From the NCBI GenBank assembly GCA_010279815.1, contig QEOQ01000552.1, positions 741,871 through 805,870 of the forward strand: a DNA stretch of 64,000 nucleotides, in the 5' to 3' direction. Under the pieces are notes generated by a model that made no database searches, was not told the origin of the DNA, and saw nothing but the letters and a program-made list of their open reading frames with translations. Source of the stretch: Brachionus plicatilis. Lineage: Eukaryota > Rotifera > Eurotatoria > Ploima > Brachionidae. Shown here piece after piece: positions 24,602 to 37,224 of the stretch. Every line of letters starts with the position of its first letter. The first letter of the stretch is position 1. Made by a program: the position numbers and the translations under genes.

Positions 24602-25504
24602 TAGTGTTGTAAAAAAATAGCATTTGAATTTACTTTTAAATACTTAAATTAATTTTTAAATTTGAGTTTAAATTTAAACAATTTTTTTATTTGAGTTTAT
24701 TTAAACCCAGAATAATAATTAAATTTAAATTCAAATTTTAATCATAATTCAATTAAATTTAGAATTTAAAAAACTCAAATTATTTAGCTTTTATTTGAAC
24801 ATCAAAACGAAAATTTAAATTTATTTTGGTGGTTTTTATAGTAAGTGTATTAATTCTAAAACGTAATTAACAAATAAATTCTAAAAATAAAGTTTTTTCC
24901 ATTTTTTTCTTTTTCCAATTTTTATTTTTTTTGTTCAAGGTCTTAGGTCAACAGTATATAAATATTATTTTTTATTTTATTAAAAACAAATTTATATTCT
25001 TAAAAATGAGTCAAACTCAAGATTTTTTACAAGCACCTTTTACTTCTCGATCGATAAACAAAAAGCAATACATTAAAAGATCTCTTACCACAATAATACA
25101 ATTAAAGTTAGAAAATTTTAGTTAAATGCTGATATTTCACTGTTGAATATAGTAATACAAATTAGTCAAGCAATATGCTTGGTCATTTGTAAAAAGAGCA
25201 TGCTATGGAATTGGGATATCAGCATAAAATTTTAGTAGGTTTTAGTTATATCCGAAAATTTAAATTAGTCAAATTGTTTAAGTAATTTTAATTAAAACAT
25301 AATTTAAATAGAATTTAGAATTATTTAAGTTAATCTTGGAATTTAAGTATTTTTTGAGTTTAAATTTTAATCCAAATTTTCTTTTAGTTTAAATTTGAAT
25401 TCAGATTTTATTTATGTCTAAATTTGAATCCAAATTTAATTTTAAATTTAAATCGAAATAAATCGAATAATTTGTTCAAATCGCCAATTTGATTTACAAC
25501 ACTA
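24602..25504. mobile_element. Non-autonomous hAT-type element (MITE), 903 bp
   Basis: The termini are exact inverted repeats, TAGTGTTGTAAA at the left and TTTACAACACTA at the right. The element is bracketed by identical 8-bp copies of ACCTAAAC at 24594-24601 and 25505-25512. An 8-bp target-site duplication plus a YARNG-type start (TAGTG) is the signature of the hAT superfamily. The interior is made of AAATTTAAATT-rich sequence with no transposase; the longest internal frame is about 40-60 codons and looks accidental. The intact duplication and termini suggest fairly recent insertion, mobilised in trans by a hAT transposase elsewhere. Confidence 0.88.
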
Positions 25505-26545
25505 ACCTAAACAAAATCGGACTATGACAAACTTTTAAACAAAATCAATCATTTTGTGTAAATTTGTGTATTTTGACGATTTCCATTCCACAAATTAGCT
25601 AAACTAGTGAAACATTCAAATTAGGTATGGATTATAAATCACTAAAGATAGACGAAAGCCATATTATTATAGTGAACTTTTTGATTGTTTTTGAAAATTT
25701 AAATTCATCCTTGTTCGTGTTATTATGACTTTTTTTAAAGATATGATGGCTTAAAGTCGGAATTAAAATTTGTAATTCCGAGTTTAAACTTATAATTAAT
25801 TTCGTATAATTCTAGCACTAAATTTCCTGAGTAGAAAATTTTTTGGAATTTTAAATTGACTCTTCTTTTGATTATTAAAAATATGCTTTAAAATTTTGTT
25901 CTCAGCTTTTTGGAATAAAATATTTGCTTGCAATAGCCACGTAAATAGAATATCTAAAAAAATTATTTTTATAAATTTAAAATTCATTTTGCTCTATATC
26001 TACATTTAAATATTTTTACTAAGGTATTGGCCATTTTGTTATCTTAGTTTCTTGCTTGTGAAAAATTAAATTTTTTAATTTTAAACTTAGAAAAAAACAA
26101 GCTAATTTATTTATACTTAAAATACGTTAATTTTTGAATGTATTTTTTAGTAAAGGTATCAAATATATTGACTTTGTTCAAAAAAGTGCACATGGCATAT
26201 CAAATTTTTAAAATGCAGACAATTTCCAAAAAGTTTTCCTAATGCATTCACTACAATTTTTTTTTATCTAACTCACTCTATTGCAATATTTCAAAAAAAA
26301 TTTAATTATATAACTGGCATGCAAATTCTTTAAGTTTCTAGCAAATTTCTAGCAAAATATTGCAGCATTATATGTTTGATTGTAAAAATTTAAAAAAAAA
26401 AGAGTTTTAATTTTGAAACATTTCATCAGACCAATTTATAAAGAGTTTTGATAAAATTAGATATTTTTAAAATTTGTGAAAAATAAAGATTAAGAATAAA
26501 ATTATAAGAAAGCATAAGAAATTTTTGCTAGCCACCAATATCTTA

Positions 26546-26562
26546 TAGGATTTTTTTTTTAG
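26546..26562 (+). other. Strong splice-acceptor-like site before HSPA9 start
   Basis: A pyrimidine tract ending in ttttttttttag stands 15 nt before the HSPA9 ATG. It fits either the acceptor of a 5' UTR intron or a spliced-leader trans-splice acceptor. Confidence 0.4.
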
Positions 26563-26577
26563 ATATTTCCAAAAAAA

Positions 26578-28646
26578 ATGCTTCGACTAGGCCGAAAAAT
26601 TGTTTCACCAATTGGCAGAATAGCCACACAATCCAAATTCCAAATAAGAAACAAATCTGATGAAAAAGTCAGAGGCCATGTGATTGGTATTGATCTGGGC
26701 ACAACCAACTCCTGTGTCGCTGTAATGGAAGGCGCTACCCCGAGAGTGTTGGAAAATGCCGAAGGTCTGCGCACAACTCCATCCGTGGTTGCTTTCTCAA
26801 AGGATGGTGAAAGACTGGTCGGCACTCCAGCCAAACGCCAGGCCGTCACCAACCCAGAAAACACATTCTACGCCACCAAACGTTTAATTGGACGCCGTTT
26901 TGAGGACCCTGAAGTAAAAAAAGAGATGCAATCTGTGGCATTCAAGATTGTCAAAGCATCGAATGGTGATGCCTGGGTTGAATCAATGGGCAAGATGTAC
27001 TCGCCATCACAAATAGGTGCTTTTGTCTTGACCAAAATGAAGGAAACAGCCGAGTCGTATTTGAACACACCGATCAAAAATGCGGTCATTACAGTGCCTG
27101 CTTACTTTAATGACTCGCAGCGTCAAGCTACCAAGGACGCTGGTCAAATTGCCGGCCTGAACGTATTGCGTGTCATTAACGAACCAACAGCTGCCGCTTT
27201 GGCCTACGGTTTGGACAACAAAAAAGACTTGGTAGTGGCTGTGTACGATTTGGGTGGTGGTACTTTTGATATCTCTATTCTTGAAATGCAAGCTGGTGTC
27301 TTTGAGGTCAGATCAACTAATGGCGACACTTTCTTGGGAGGTGAAGACTTTGACAATGCCATATTGAAGCATTTGGTTGCCGAATTCAAAAAACAAACCG
27401 GCTGTGATGTCAGCAAAGATCCGCAAGCCATGCAAAGACTGCGCGAAGCAGCAGAAAAAGCCAAATGTGAACTGTCCTCAGGTCTCCAAACAGACATCAA
27501 TTTGCCATATTTGACCGTAGACGCCAGCGGTCCCAAGCACATGAACTACAAGTTAACTCGATCTCAATTGGAAGCCATTGTAGGACCATACATCAAGCGC
27601 ACAATTGAGCCGTGCATGAAAGCCATCAAAGATGCCAAGGTGAACAAAGGCGAAATAAATGAGATTCTTTTGGTCGGTGGCATGACTCGCATGCCTAAAG
27701 TACAACAAACTGTACAAGAAGTATTCGGAAAAGCAGCAAGCAAATCGGTAAATCCGGACGAAGCGGTGGCCATGGGTGCAGCTATTCAGGGCGCTGTTTT
27801 GGCTGGCAATGTATCAGATGTTTTGTTGCTTGACGTAACCCCGTTGTCTTTGGGAATCGAAACATTGGGCGGTGTGTTCACAAAATTGATTAGTCGAAAC
27901 ACCACTATTCCAACCAGAAAAGGACAAATTTTCTCCACTGCTGCCGATGGTCAGACTCAGGTACAAATTAGTGTATTTCAAGGAGAGCGTGAGATGGCCA
28001 AGGACAACAAGATGCTGGGCCAGTTCACTCTAATGGGCATCATGCCTGCTCCAAGAGGTGTCCCCAAGATCGAAGTCACATTTGACATTGATGCCAACGG
28101 CATTGTCAATGTATCTGCCAAAGACCAGGCCACTGGCAAAGAACAACAAATTGCTATTCAATCAAGTGGTGGATTGAGCAAAGACGATATTGAGAATATG
28201 GTCAAGGAATCGGAAAAATATGCCGAAAAGGATAAGAAGAGACGTGAATTGATCGAGGAAATCAACAAAGGAGAATCGATCTTGCACGACACTGAAACAA
28301 AAATGGAAGAATTCAAAGATCAATTGCCCAAAGACGAATACGAAAAACTCAAGGAAGGAATTACAAAGATTAGAGAAAAGTTGAGCGCCATTGACAGAGA
28401 AAATGATACCATTGACTCAATCAAGCCTATGGTCGATGAATTCCAAAAAGATTCTCTCAAGTTGTTCGAAATGGCATACAAAAAAGTAATAAAATAAAAT
28501 TGAAAAAAAAAAAATATTTGAGATTTTTTATTTTAAATTAATCTTTAAAATAGATGCAATCGGCCCGTGAATCAGGACAGTCATCTGAACAGCAGTCATC
28601 TGAACAACAGTCTTCTGATGAGAAAAAAGACGAAACAAAACAATAA
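26578..28646 (+). CDS. HSPA9: Mortalin, mitochondrial Hsp70
   Basis: This is the mitochondrial matrix Hsp70, the ATP-driven motor of protein import and a scaffold partner in Fe-S cluster biogenesis. Exon 1 (26578-28485) and exon 2 (28554-28646), split by a 68-nt intron, give 666 aa. Residues 1-30 are an Arg/Lys-rich mitochondrial presequence ([14 protein letters not shown]). The nucleotide-binding domain shows [29 protein letters not shown] and [13 protein letters not shown]. The interdomain linker reads [13 protein letters not shown]. The substrate-binding domain and helical lid follow, with EMAYKK at the exon junction. The last exon supplies a Gln/Ser-rich repeat tail ([14 protein letters not shown]) ending in acidic/lysine residues, where mortalin normally has a Gly/Ser/Glu-rich end. 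Codon use is the most GC-rich in the window, as expected of an abundant protein. A likely poly(A) signal is at 28775. Confidence 0.98.
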
Positions 28647-31600
28647 ATATCTTTAATTTTTAAGATGCCTATTAACCGGATTTATTTTTAAATACTTAGT
28701 TAAAAAAGTCTTTTTTTTTAAATTAATTGTTGCTGTTTTGTTAATAATATTGATGACCATGTATTTTTTTTTCAAATAAACCGATTAAGAAGTTGTTTTT
28801 TTTTTAAACAATAATTATTAAAAATTAAAAAAATGAGCCTTAAAATCTACTAGAAAAAAATTGAATTGCTTGTTTTAATTTTTGATTTTAAGGCAAGGAT
28901 GTCAAATTTTCAATATTTTTACTTTTTAAAATTTTGATCTAATAAGATATGGTACAAAATTCAAAAATTCTCATCGAAATTATTAAATATTAACACATTC
29001 AAATGCAAATTGGTTATTTTTATTTTTTTTCATACTTTTGCTATGCGGTTTTGTTAAATTCAGTATTAAAGAACAGAACAAAATGATAAAGTATAGAATG
29101 ACTATTTTTCTATAATTTCCAAGTTAGTTAAGTAAATGGAACATGATGCAACATGCATAGTTACCAAACCTCTCAAAGTCTACTTAACTCTGCAAATTTA
29201 GCTGAAAAAAATTTCAATTTATTCTAGCGTAGTGCAAATTGCAGAGAGTTTGCTCATCATTAGAAGACTTTTACAGATGACTTTTAATCATACTGTTTTT
29301 CTGAACTGAATTTAACAAAGCCGGCAGAAACTTTATTTATTAAAACAAGGCATTTAGAATTTTTAAAAAGCTATTTAATGAAAATTTCTAAAATTAAATT
29401 CAAATTCTATAAATTTCTATTTTAGTTTATGAATATAAAATATCTTTCTTTTTGGTTTTAAATTGTATTTACAAATGAGGATTGACTTTATCATTTAGTA
29501 ATCTATTCCATAATTTAAAATTTTTTGCAAATTTTTTTTAATGACATTTTTTATTTAGTCACTTTTGAAATATCCAGAGTTAGTTTAGCTGCCAATTTGT
29601 AAACAAGACTTGATTTCAAGAAAAAGAAAGAAAATAGATGTAATTCTCCCGTTTAAAAAAAATAAAAATTGGGAGGTAGTAGTAGTGGTTTATAAAGCGA
29701 ACCTAACAGGTTAAGCTCCTAAGAGCCATGGTAGTAACTTAAGTTAACACTTTGCATTGTTTCGATTTTCCAAAAGCAGTCTAACAGTGGAATTGTCTGC
29801 TTGATGTAAATCATTATGCCACAAATCTAAAATATTATTTATAAATTAATCGAGCAAAATAAGATAAGTAAAACTTTACACAGCTTTGTTAGTGGAATTT
29901 ATGCGAAAATCAAAAAGAGCAAATAATTAATTTCACAATTCACATACAAAAAAAAATAATTTTTTCTGATTCTTTTTTGGTTGTGTTTTTTTTTTTTAAA
30001 GAAATCTTCATTCTATATTTAATATATAAATAATATAAGTCAAAATTGGGCTGTCATTAATAATTTCTGTACTGAAAAGAAATTAGAAAGTCTGCTACAA
30101 ATGCAATTTGTTTAGGTATTTAACCTGTAGACACAAAAAACAATGTTCAAATCTATGAGAAGATTAATCAAAAGCTTATTGAAAAATGTCTCGAGGTAAT
30201 TAAAATACCTAGGTAGTCAATGCTTTAAGAAGATCAGATAATGAACCTTGAAAAATTTGTAATTTTTGAAAATATTTCCCTCTGAAATTCATTTCATTTT
30301 ATTTTTTCTAATCACAATTTAATAAACATTATTTTTTAATAATTTTATAAATACCAATTATTAAATAATAAGATTGTACATAAAAATATAGTAATTAAAG
30401 CTCAATAATTTTGATTTTTTTTTATTTAAATCATTTTTTTTGTTCAAGAAAAGATTTCTTAGAAATTAACTTTGAAAAAATTCTGAACTTCGTTAATAAA
30501 ATTACTCTCAAAATCACCACACCATTCGAAATCTTATTGTATTTAAATAAACTCAACATTGTCGTTAGCATGAATCTGGTTAAGTTTAAAAAGAAAACAG
30601 AAAGGGATGAATAATATTTCCAAAAATATTACATATATAACTAAAATTTTTAATCTGGTAAATGACCAAAATAATCTGCAAGAAACTTGTTGTCAGCTTG
30701 ATAAAAGCTTTTTTTTAATTTTTATTTTTAGCCAAGTACCTTAATTTAAAAAAATTGAATTTTTCGCTTATAATTTAATTTTTAATTTGGGGTGCCCCAC
30801 ACTAGAAATATTTTTTTTGAATTTTAACGCCGCGTTTGTACATGAAAAAACGCATTTTTATGCAAGAAGCTCATGGTCACTTATGCATGCACTTAAACCT
30901 AGATATCAAAACGTATCCCAAGCATTATCTCACAAGGATTTGCGGTTTTAGCAAAATGTAAAATAGCTTATTTATTAAATTTCGGATACAAAATTTGGCT
31001 ATGATCGATCACCGAACTTGTTGTAAAATGTTGATTAAGATTAAATTAATATTCAAGCTAATTTGGACAGTTTATAAACCTTAAACTTATCAAAACTAAA
31101 AGTATGACTTAGACAAAACAAGAGTCGTTAAAAAAAAATTAAAAAAGAAAAAGAATCGTATTTCCTGTCCAGTTTGTAAAGAAAATATTTCCAGATATTA
31201 TTTCAATATAAAACAAAAAATCTTGAAATTTAAGTCAGTGGTAAAAATTTTTTTTAGGACCACAAAAATTTTATTTGGTCAAACTTTTTTTAATTTAATT
31301 AATTTGGTTAAAAAATTTAACTAGATTTTTAAAGTAAGGAAAGTAAGTTTCATTTTTGGGACGTCCCTTTAAATTGAGCTTTGAAGTATTTTTAAAATTC
31401 AAAATATTTATTTTTTTTATTTAAAATAAAATTCGATTCAAAAAATACACAAATCAAATTTAAAAATTTTTTTTTGAATAAAGTAAATAAAGTAGTAAGC
31501 ACAAAGTTACCCCCCGGTGGCGATTTAACTTTTTATTTTTATCAAATTGAATTAATTTTTTATTAATTTCCCCTGAATTCTATTTTAAAACTAGAAAATA

Positions 31601-34600
31601 CCAAGGTAAATTGGAAAAAAAAATTCAATTCCAATACGAACAAAAATTACCATTTTTAGAGCCATATTCTTTTAATAATCAAACAAGTAATCTTGTTCCA
31701 TCCAATTAGTTAAATAAATCATCTAAAATCATCATTAAAATATTTATTATCTCGATTTTTTATAATTTATAAAAAAAATACACTTGAATTTTTTTTAATT
31801 TGCATGTTTCATTTATTCATTCGTTTCAAAAATTATTTACTAAAAAAAAACGATTAAAGACTTGTTTAAATTATATCATTTTCACTTGAAAATCAAAATT
31901 ACTTTATTTTGTATTATGTAACTTGAGTAGAGTTTTGAATTTAATTTAAATATTATTGAATAAAGCTAAATTTAGAATATTTTTTAGTGAAGCGATGATT
32001 TCATAAGCTAAAGCATAATTTCATGATGTAAAACAGTTTCTTTAAAAAGATCAAAACATGAAATTTAAAAACTAAAAGCGAGTCATTGCTATAACAAATC
32101 ACTTAAGCTTTGGTGTTAAAATTGGCGCATTAGATGTCCCAGCACACCGGATCAACTGGTAAATATCCAATATCTGAGTTAATCTAATACAACTAGTAAA
32201 TCAGGCTTTAACTTTTATTAATTTTAATATTTTTGATCCTAAACAAGAACTCTCAGTTTCTCAGGAACCTTATCATTTTAAGAAAGTATTCGCATGCATG
32301 ACCCGGAGCTATTTTGGCTCGTAGAACAGACGTGCACATACTTGAATTAGTTTATCAGATAAAAGAAAATGGATATGATGATAAGATAGTTCTAATCGAA
32401 TCAGTATTTTGCAAAAAGATCCAGGCATTATTTGAATTGTTAAAAAAACAAATGGGAGTTATCAACACTGCCTGAATAAGAACAATATTCTTCACCTAAT
32501 TATTTGAATTTTTTTTTCAAGTTTTCTCTAGTTTAACTGACCGAATTTAATTTGAATTTAGACCGTAGTCCAATTAATATATTGAACCTTAAAAAATCGG
32601 GCATTTGCAACAAATATTGCCAATATATTTCATTGATAGCCGAATCTTTTTATTTCTAAATTGGTTAACTCAATAAGAAAATTTATCATTAGTTTCTTTT
32701 TTCTAATAATTATCGACCCAATATGGCTAATTAGATTCGAATGATTTATCTTGTTTCTTTGAAATTTAGGAAAATAATTTTTTTTTAAATTCAAAAGCAA
32801 AACTTGTCTTTAGACTGCTCGAGAATGAACTTGATTTTTTGGGCTTTTTTGCTAAACCTGAATTACTAAATATTAGACAATTTCTAGAAAACAAAATTAT
32901 AATAAATTGTGTTGATAACAAGCTATGGACACTCGAGGGCAGAATTTTTGTTTATCCTGTTAATTAAATTAAGAAAAAATTGAATAAACAAAAGAAATTT
33001 TCCAAGTCAAGAGTTCTTAAACACTTTCCTGAAAAATCTTAGGTTGTGACAAAAATATTTCTTTTAAATTTTTAAGTGCTCAAAATTAATTAAATGAATT
33101 TTTATTCAATTTTGTGTTTACAATGAATTTTTTAATTCATTTTTCAATTTTTAGTTTTCGTTTGATTTAATTTTGATCAAATATTTAAAACAATAGATTT
33201 TTATCTATTTTCTAATTATTTAAAATATTTTGAATTTTCCGATTTATTAATTAGAGTTTTTAGAAATTTTGAGCCCAAAAAAATTTTTTCAATATTTTTT
33301 TTTAATACGAACAATAAATAGTTCTGTCATTTGAGGAAATTTTGCGTTTTCAAAGCAAGTTATTTAGTTTTTAATTAAAAAAAAAAAGAAAATTAATTTA
33401 TTTTAAAATTTTTCAGATTAAGTGAGACTCTAAGTAGAAATCAAAGAGAAAAACAACTTAGTCTAATCTTTAAATCATCTCTTTTAATTAAAGCATATTA
33501 CCTAACAAATTAAATAATTTTAATTATGATTTAGATTTTATTGTATTATTAATTATTAAATTAAAAATAGTTAATTGAATAAATTTATTTTGATTTATCT
33601 CAATTTTAAGAGATGACACTATGAGAAAAAATAAGGTTTCAGCCCAACTAATTTCGGTCTTAGCTCTTATCTCAAAAACCTATGAACCCAACACAATTAA
33701 AATAATTTACGCTCTCAACTAATTTTGATAATTTAATTTTTTTTCTTAACCCAATTTAAAAAATAATTTAAAAATTTTTAAAAGCCTTGTTATTTTTTCT
33801 TTATTGAATTCGTATCAAATTCAATAAAGATGCAGAATATTTTCCTTGTTGAGTTAAGTTAATTCAAAACAAATCAAAGTCTGACTTTTAAAGTCTTTAG
33901 ATTAAGTGGTCTTTACAACCAAATAATTTATTATTTAATTTTGATCAAATATTTAAAACAAAAGAATTTATTTTTTCAAATTTCTAATTATTTAAATATA
34001 TTGTTTAAAAAGATATTTTCAATATGTTTTTTGTTTCTAGTATTTGGATAGACTTTATTAGATTTTTTTAATTTGTTCAAATGATTGGTAATTAAATTTC
34101 TCCTTAAGACATGAGTTTGGAAAAAAAATTTACTTAATTTTACTCCGATTGATCCCAGTTTAAATAATGATGTTCTAATAATAAGCAGAAAACTGAATAT
34201 CTTTTAATTTGATTAATCTTCTTGTGTTTATTTTTTTAGCCTCTAAATACCAATTCTCTTAATGAAAAGCTCTTATATAATTTTTGATCTTGGAATCATA
34301 TGCTGAGAATTTCGCTCTAAATTACACAAATTGTTGAATCCTAATTCATCTGAAATGACATGAAAAATTATGAAGCTTAGGCTCTCTCAAAGCTTTCAAT
34401 ATCTTGCAATAAGTTTTTTGAGCATCGAATGCTCAATTAAAATGCTGAAAAGCTATGAAATGAAATTTTAGAAGTTTTTTTTTGGATTATAAATGATTTG
34501 CATTTATTCTTAAGATTAAGAGTAATTGAGGCCGTTTTGTATTCAAGGTATATTTTCAGATATTAAATGTGTTATTTTTAAATGTCATCAGCTAAACAAA

Positions 34601-36652
34601 TAACAAATACTTAGATTGTGTGATTGATAAAATGATAGCTCATTTATCGATTTTCCATTAGATCATTCATTTTTATGGATCTAAAATCATGGATTTAATA
34701 ATTTAATTTATTAAATTAACGAAACATTTATGTTTTAAAAATTTCGTTTTTCTCTTTGATTCTAATCAAAGTTTATTTTAAGTGCTTAAATGATAAAAAT
34801 TATAAAAAAATAAAACATCGTTTAATAATTGAGTCTTAATTTTTCCTTAATCCTAACCCTTTAGGTTAAAACTCTATCAATTTTAATGACCAAAATCTTA
34901 AATGTTTTTCTCTTTATCTAATTATAATTTTCTAAATTTGTACTCAAATGAATGTTCCGTGAATGCTAACAAATTTTGCCAATAGTTTATTAAATTTTAA
35001 GAGTCTTTTTTTTAAAGTACATTTGTTTTGATTTGATTTTTCTTTTCCTGATTTGTCTTTGTCAGTGATGCTTGTAAAATTCTAAGTTTATGATTTATTC
35101 ATATTTAAAAAAGGATTCAATTCAAATTTATGCTTTAGCATTTGTCAGCATTTAAGCTAATTGAAAAATTTGGTTTTTGGTATAACTAAAATTAAGAATT
35201 TTATAAAAAAACAATTTTAAATTTTGATGATGTTATTTTTTCATTATCTTTAATATTTTATTTCAGTTGAATTAGATTCAATAGACGTTTTTTAAGTTAA
35301 AAACTTGATAAAAAATTAATTACGTGTAAAAGACATTTACAAAGCGAAATTTTTTTCTATAGTTTATCATTTAAAGACTAAATGGTTTGAATAATCTTAA
35401 TTTTTCGTAAAAAATATATTGCATACATTTTTTTATCTAATATCTAAATGTAAGTTTTTTTAGGTGAAAATCAAATATATTAAAGACTGTAAATCTTTAT
35501 TAAATTATCAAATTTATTCAAATATTTATTTTTAAAAATTTATTCTCTTGCTATCACAATTCAAACTAAACTGATCTATGTCTAAATTATCCATGATAGT
35601 AATTTTTTATAGCATATCCTTTTGTGTATTTTTATCCACTATGTTATTAGAGTAAATTTTCTTTTTCTTTTTAAAGGTGAAATGTAGAATTTATACAATG
35701 TTTGGTATCACCAAAAACGAAATTTCACAATATACTGAAATATACATTTATTTCATTTTAATTCAAGTATTCAAACTTTGCCATAAATTTGAAAATACTT
35801 TATTTAAGTTTATTTTTTTCCGACTTTTTTGGGGTTTAATCAAAAAAAAATATTTTTTTAAGAAATACAAGTTATATCATTTAGTTAACATTACAATATT
35901 CAAATTAGATAGGACAAAATAAACAGTTCAATATTTATAAACTTGCTCTTTTAAGAATTCATTTGAAAAATAAAACTTTTTAAACAACAGTATTCTATAA
36001 GTTACGAAGCTTGTTAGGTTTATGTTGAAATAATTAGCTTAATCAATGCTTAAAATATGTGTTTAGAAAATATTTTATAGATTCTAAGCGACGCAAACCA
36101 TGAGAAATAATTGGATCTTTTTATGCTTCTTTTCAAACATAATTTTTAAAAATTTAGTAAATTTTAATTAGTTGTAGTTAATTAATTAAAATAAAAACGA
36201 TCCATTTTTATAGGGAAAAATATTTCTATAACCATTGTAAAAATTTAAAATGAAGTTTTGAGTAGATTTTACTCAAAGGACGTCTTGAAAATTAAAGAAA
36301 ATTTTTGGACTTAAACTAAAATGTAATTGAATGCGAAAAATATTCAGATATTTTTAAATTTTAATTAAATAAAGGTATCATTTATGACTAATCGTAATTT
36401 ATTCCTAAGTTTTGGAATTCTTAATTTTTAAAAAGGAATTAAAATAATCTCATCAGTCCTTTTTGTGTAAAGTAAAAAAAATCCAAATTTTATTTAGCTC
36501 TTTAAAACTTTATTAGATTAGACTTTATCTTGTTTTTATTTAATTTTATAAAATAAAGTTTATTTGACAACTACTATCTTTTTGGTCTAAAAACCCAAAT
36601 CAAAGTGATCAAATTCACTTCAAAACATACCAGCTTAGCATATGCCTACCTA

Positions 36653-37224
36653 NNNNNNNNNNNNNNNNNNNNNNNNNNNNNNNNNNNNNNNNNNNNNNNN
36701 NNNNNNNNNNNNNNNNNNNNNNNNNNNNNNNNNNNNNNNNNNNNNNNNNNNNNNNNNNNNNNNNNNNNNNNNNNNNNNNNNNNNNNNNNNNNNNNNNNNN
36801 NNNNNNNNNNNNNNNNNNNNNNNNNNNNNNNNNNNNNNNNNNNNNNNNNNNNNNNNNNNNNNNNNNNNNNNNNNNNNNNNNNNNNNNNNNNNNNNNNNNN
36901 NNNNNNNNNNNNNNNNNNNNNNNNNNNNNNNNNNNNNNNNNNNNNNNNNNNNNNNNNNNNNNNNNNNNNNNNNNNNNNNNNNNNNNNNNNNNNNNNNNNN
37001 NNNNNNNNNNNNNNNNNNNNNNNNNNNNNNNNNNNNNNNNNNNNNNNNNNNNNNNNNNNNNNNNNNNNNNNNNNNNNNNNNNNNNNNNNNNNNNNNNNNN
37101 NNNNNNNNNNNNNNNNNNNNNNNNNNNNNNNNNNNNNNNNNNNNNNNNNNNNNNNNNNNNNNNNNNNNNNNNNNNNNNNNNNNNNNNNNNNNNNNNNNNN
37201 NNNNNNNNNNNNNNNNNNNNNNNN
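36653..37224. other. Assembly gap with duplicated flanks
   Basis: 572 Ns. The 364 bases before it (36289-36652) and after it (37225-37588) are the same sequence with about five single-base differences (roughly 1.4 percent). That level fits two haplotypes or unmerged contig ends. Confidence 0.88.

Larger units (their letters stand above)
22079..26577. other. 4.5-kb repeat-bearing intergenic region
   Basis: There are no host genes that I can support. It contains a 38-bp perfect palindrome, a spaced direct repeat around a CTGAAGAAGG...CGAAACG motif, and a complete non-autonomous hAT-type element, all listed separately. Small open frames here (for example 22645-22917) are Phe/Lys/Asn/Ile-rich and look like chance products of AT-rich DNA. 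Confidence 0.6.

Noticed and set aside
24931..25125. 64-codon frame inside the hAT-type element as a transposase remnant
   Set aside because: No BED finger or hAT dimerisation-domain residues; composition like the surrounding non-coding filler.
26559..27773. Several minus-strand frames of 69-112 codons across HSPA9
   Set aside because: They are antisense shadows of a highly expressed, GC-richer coding exon.
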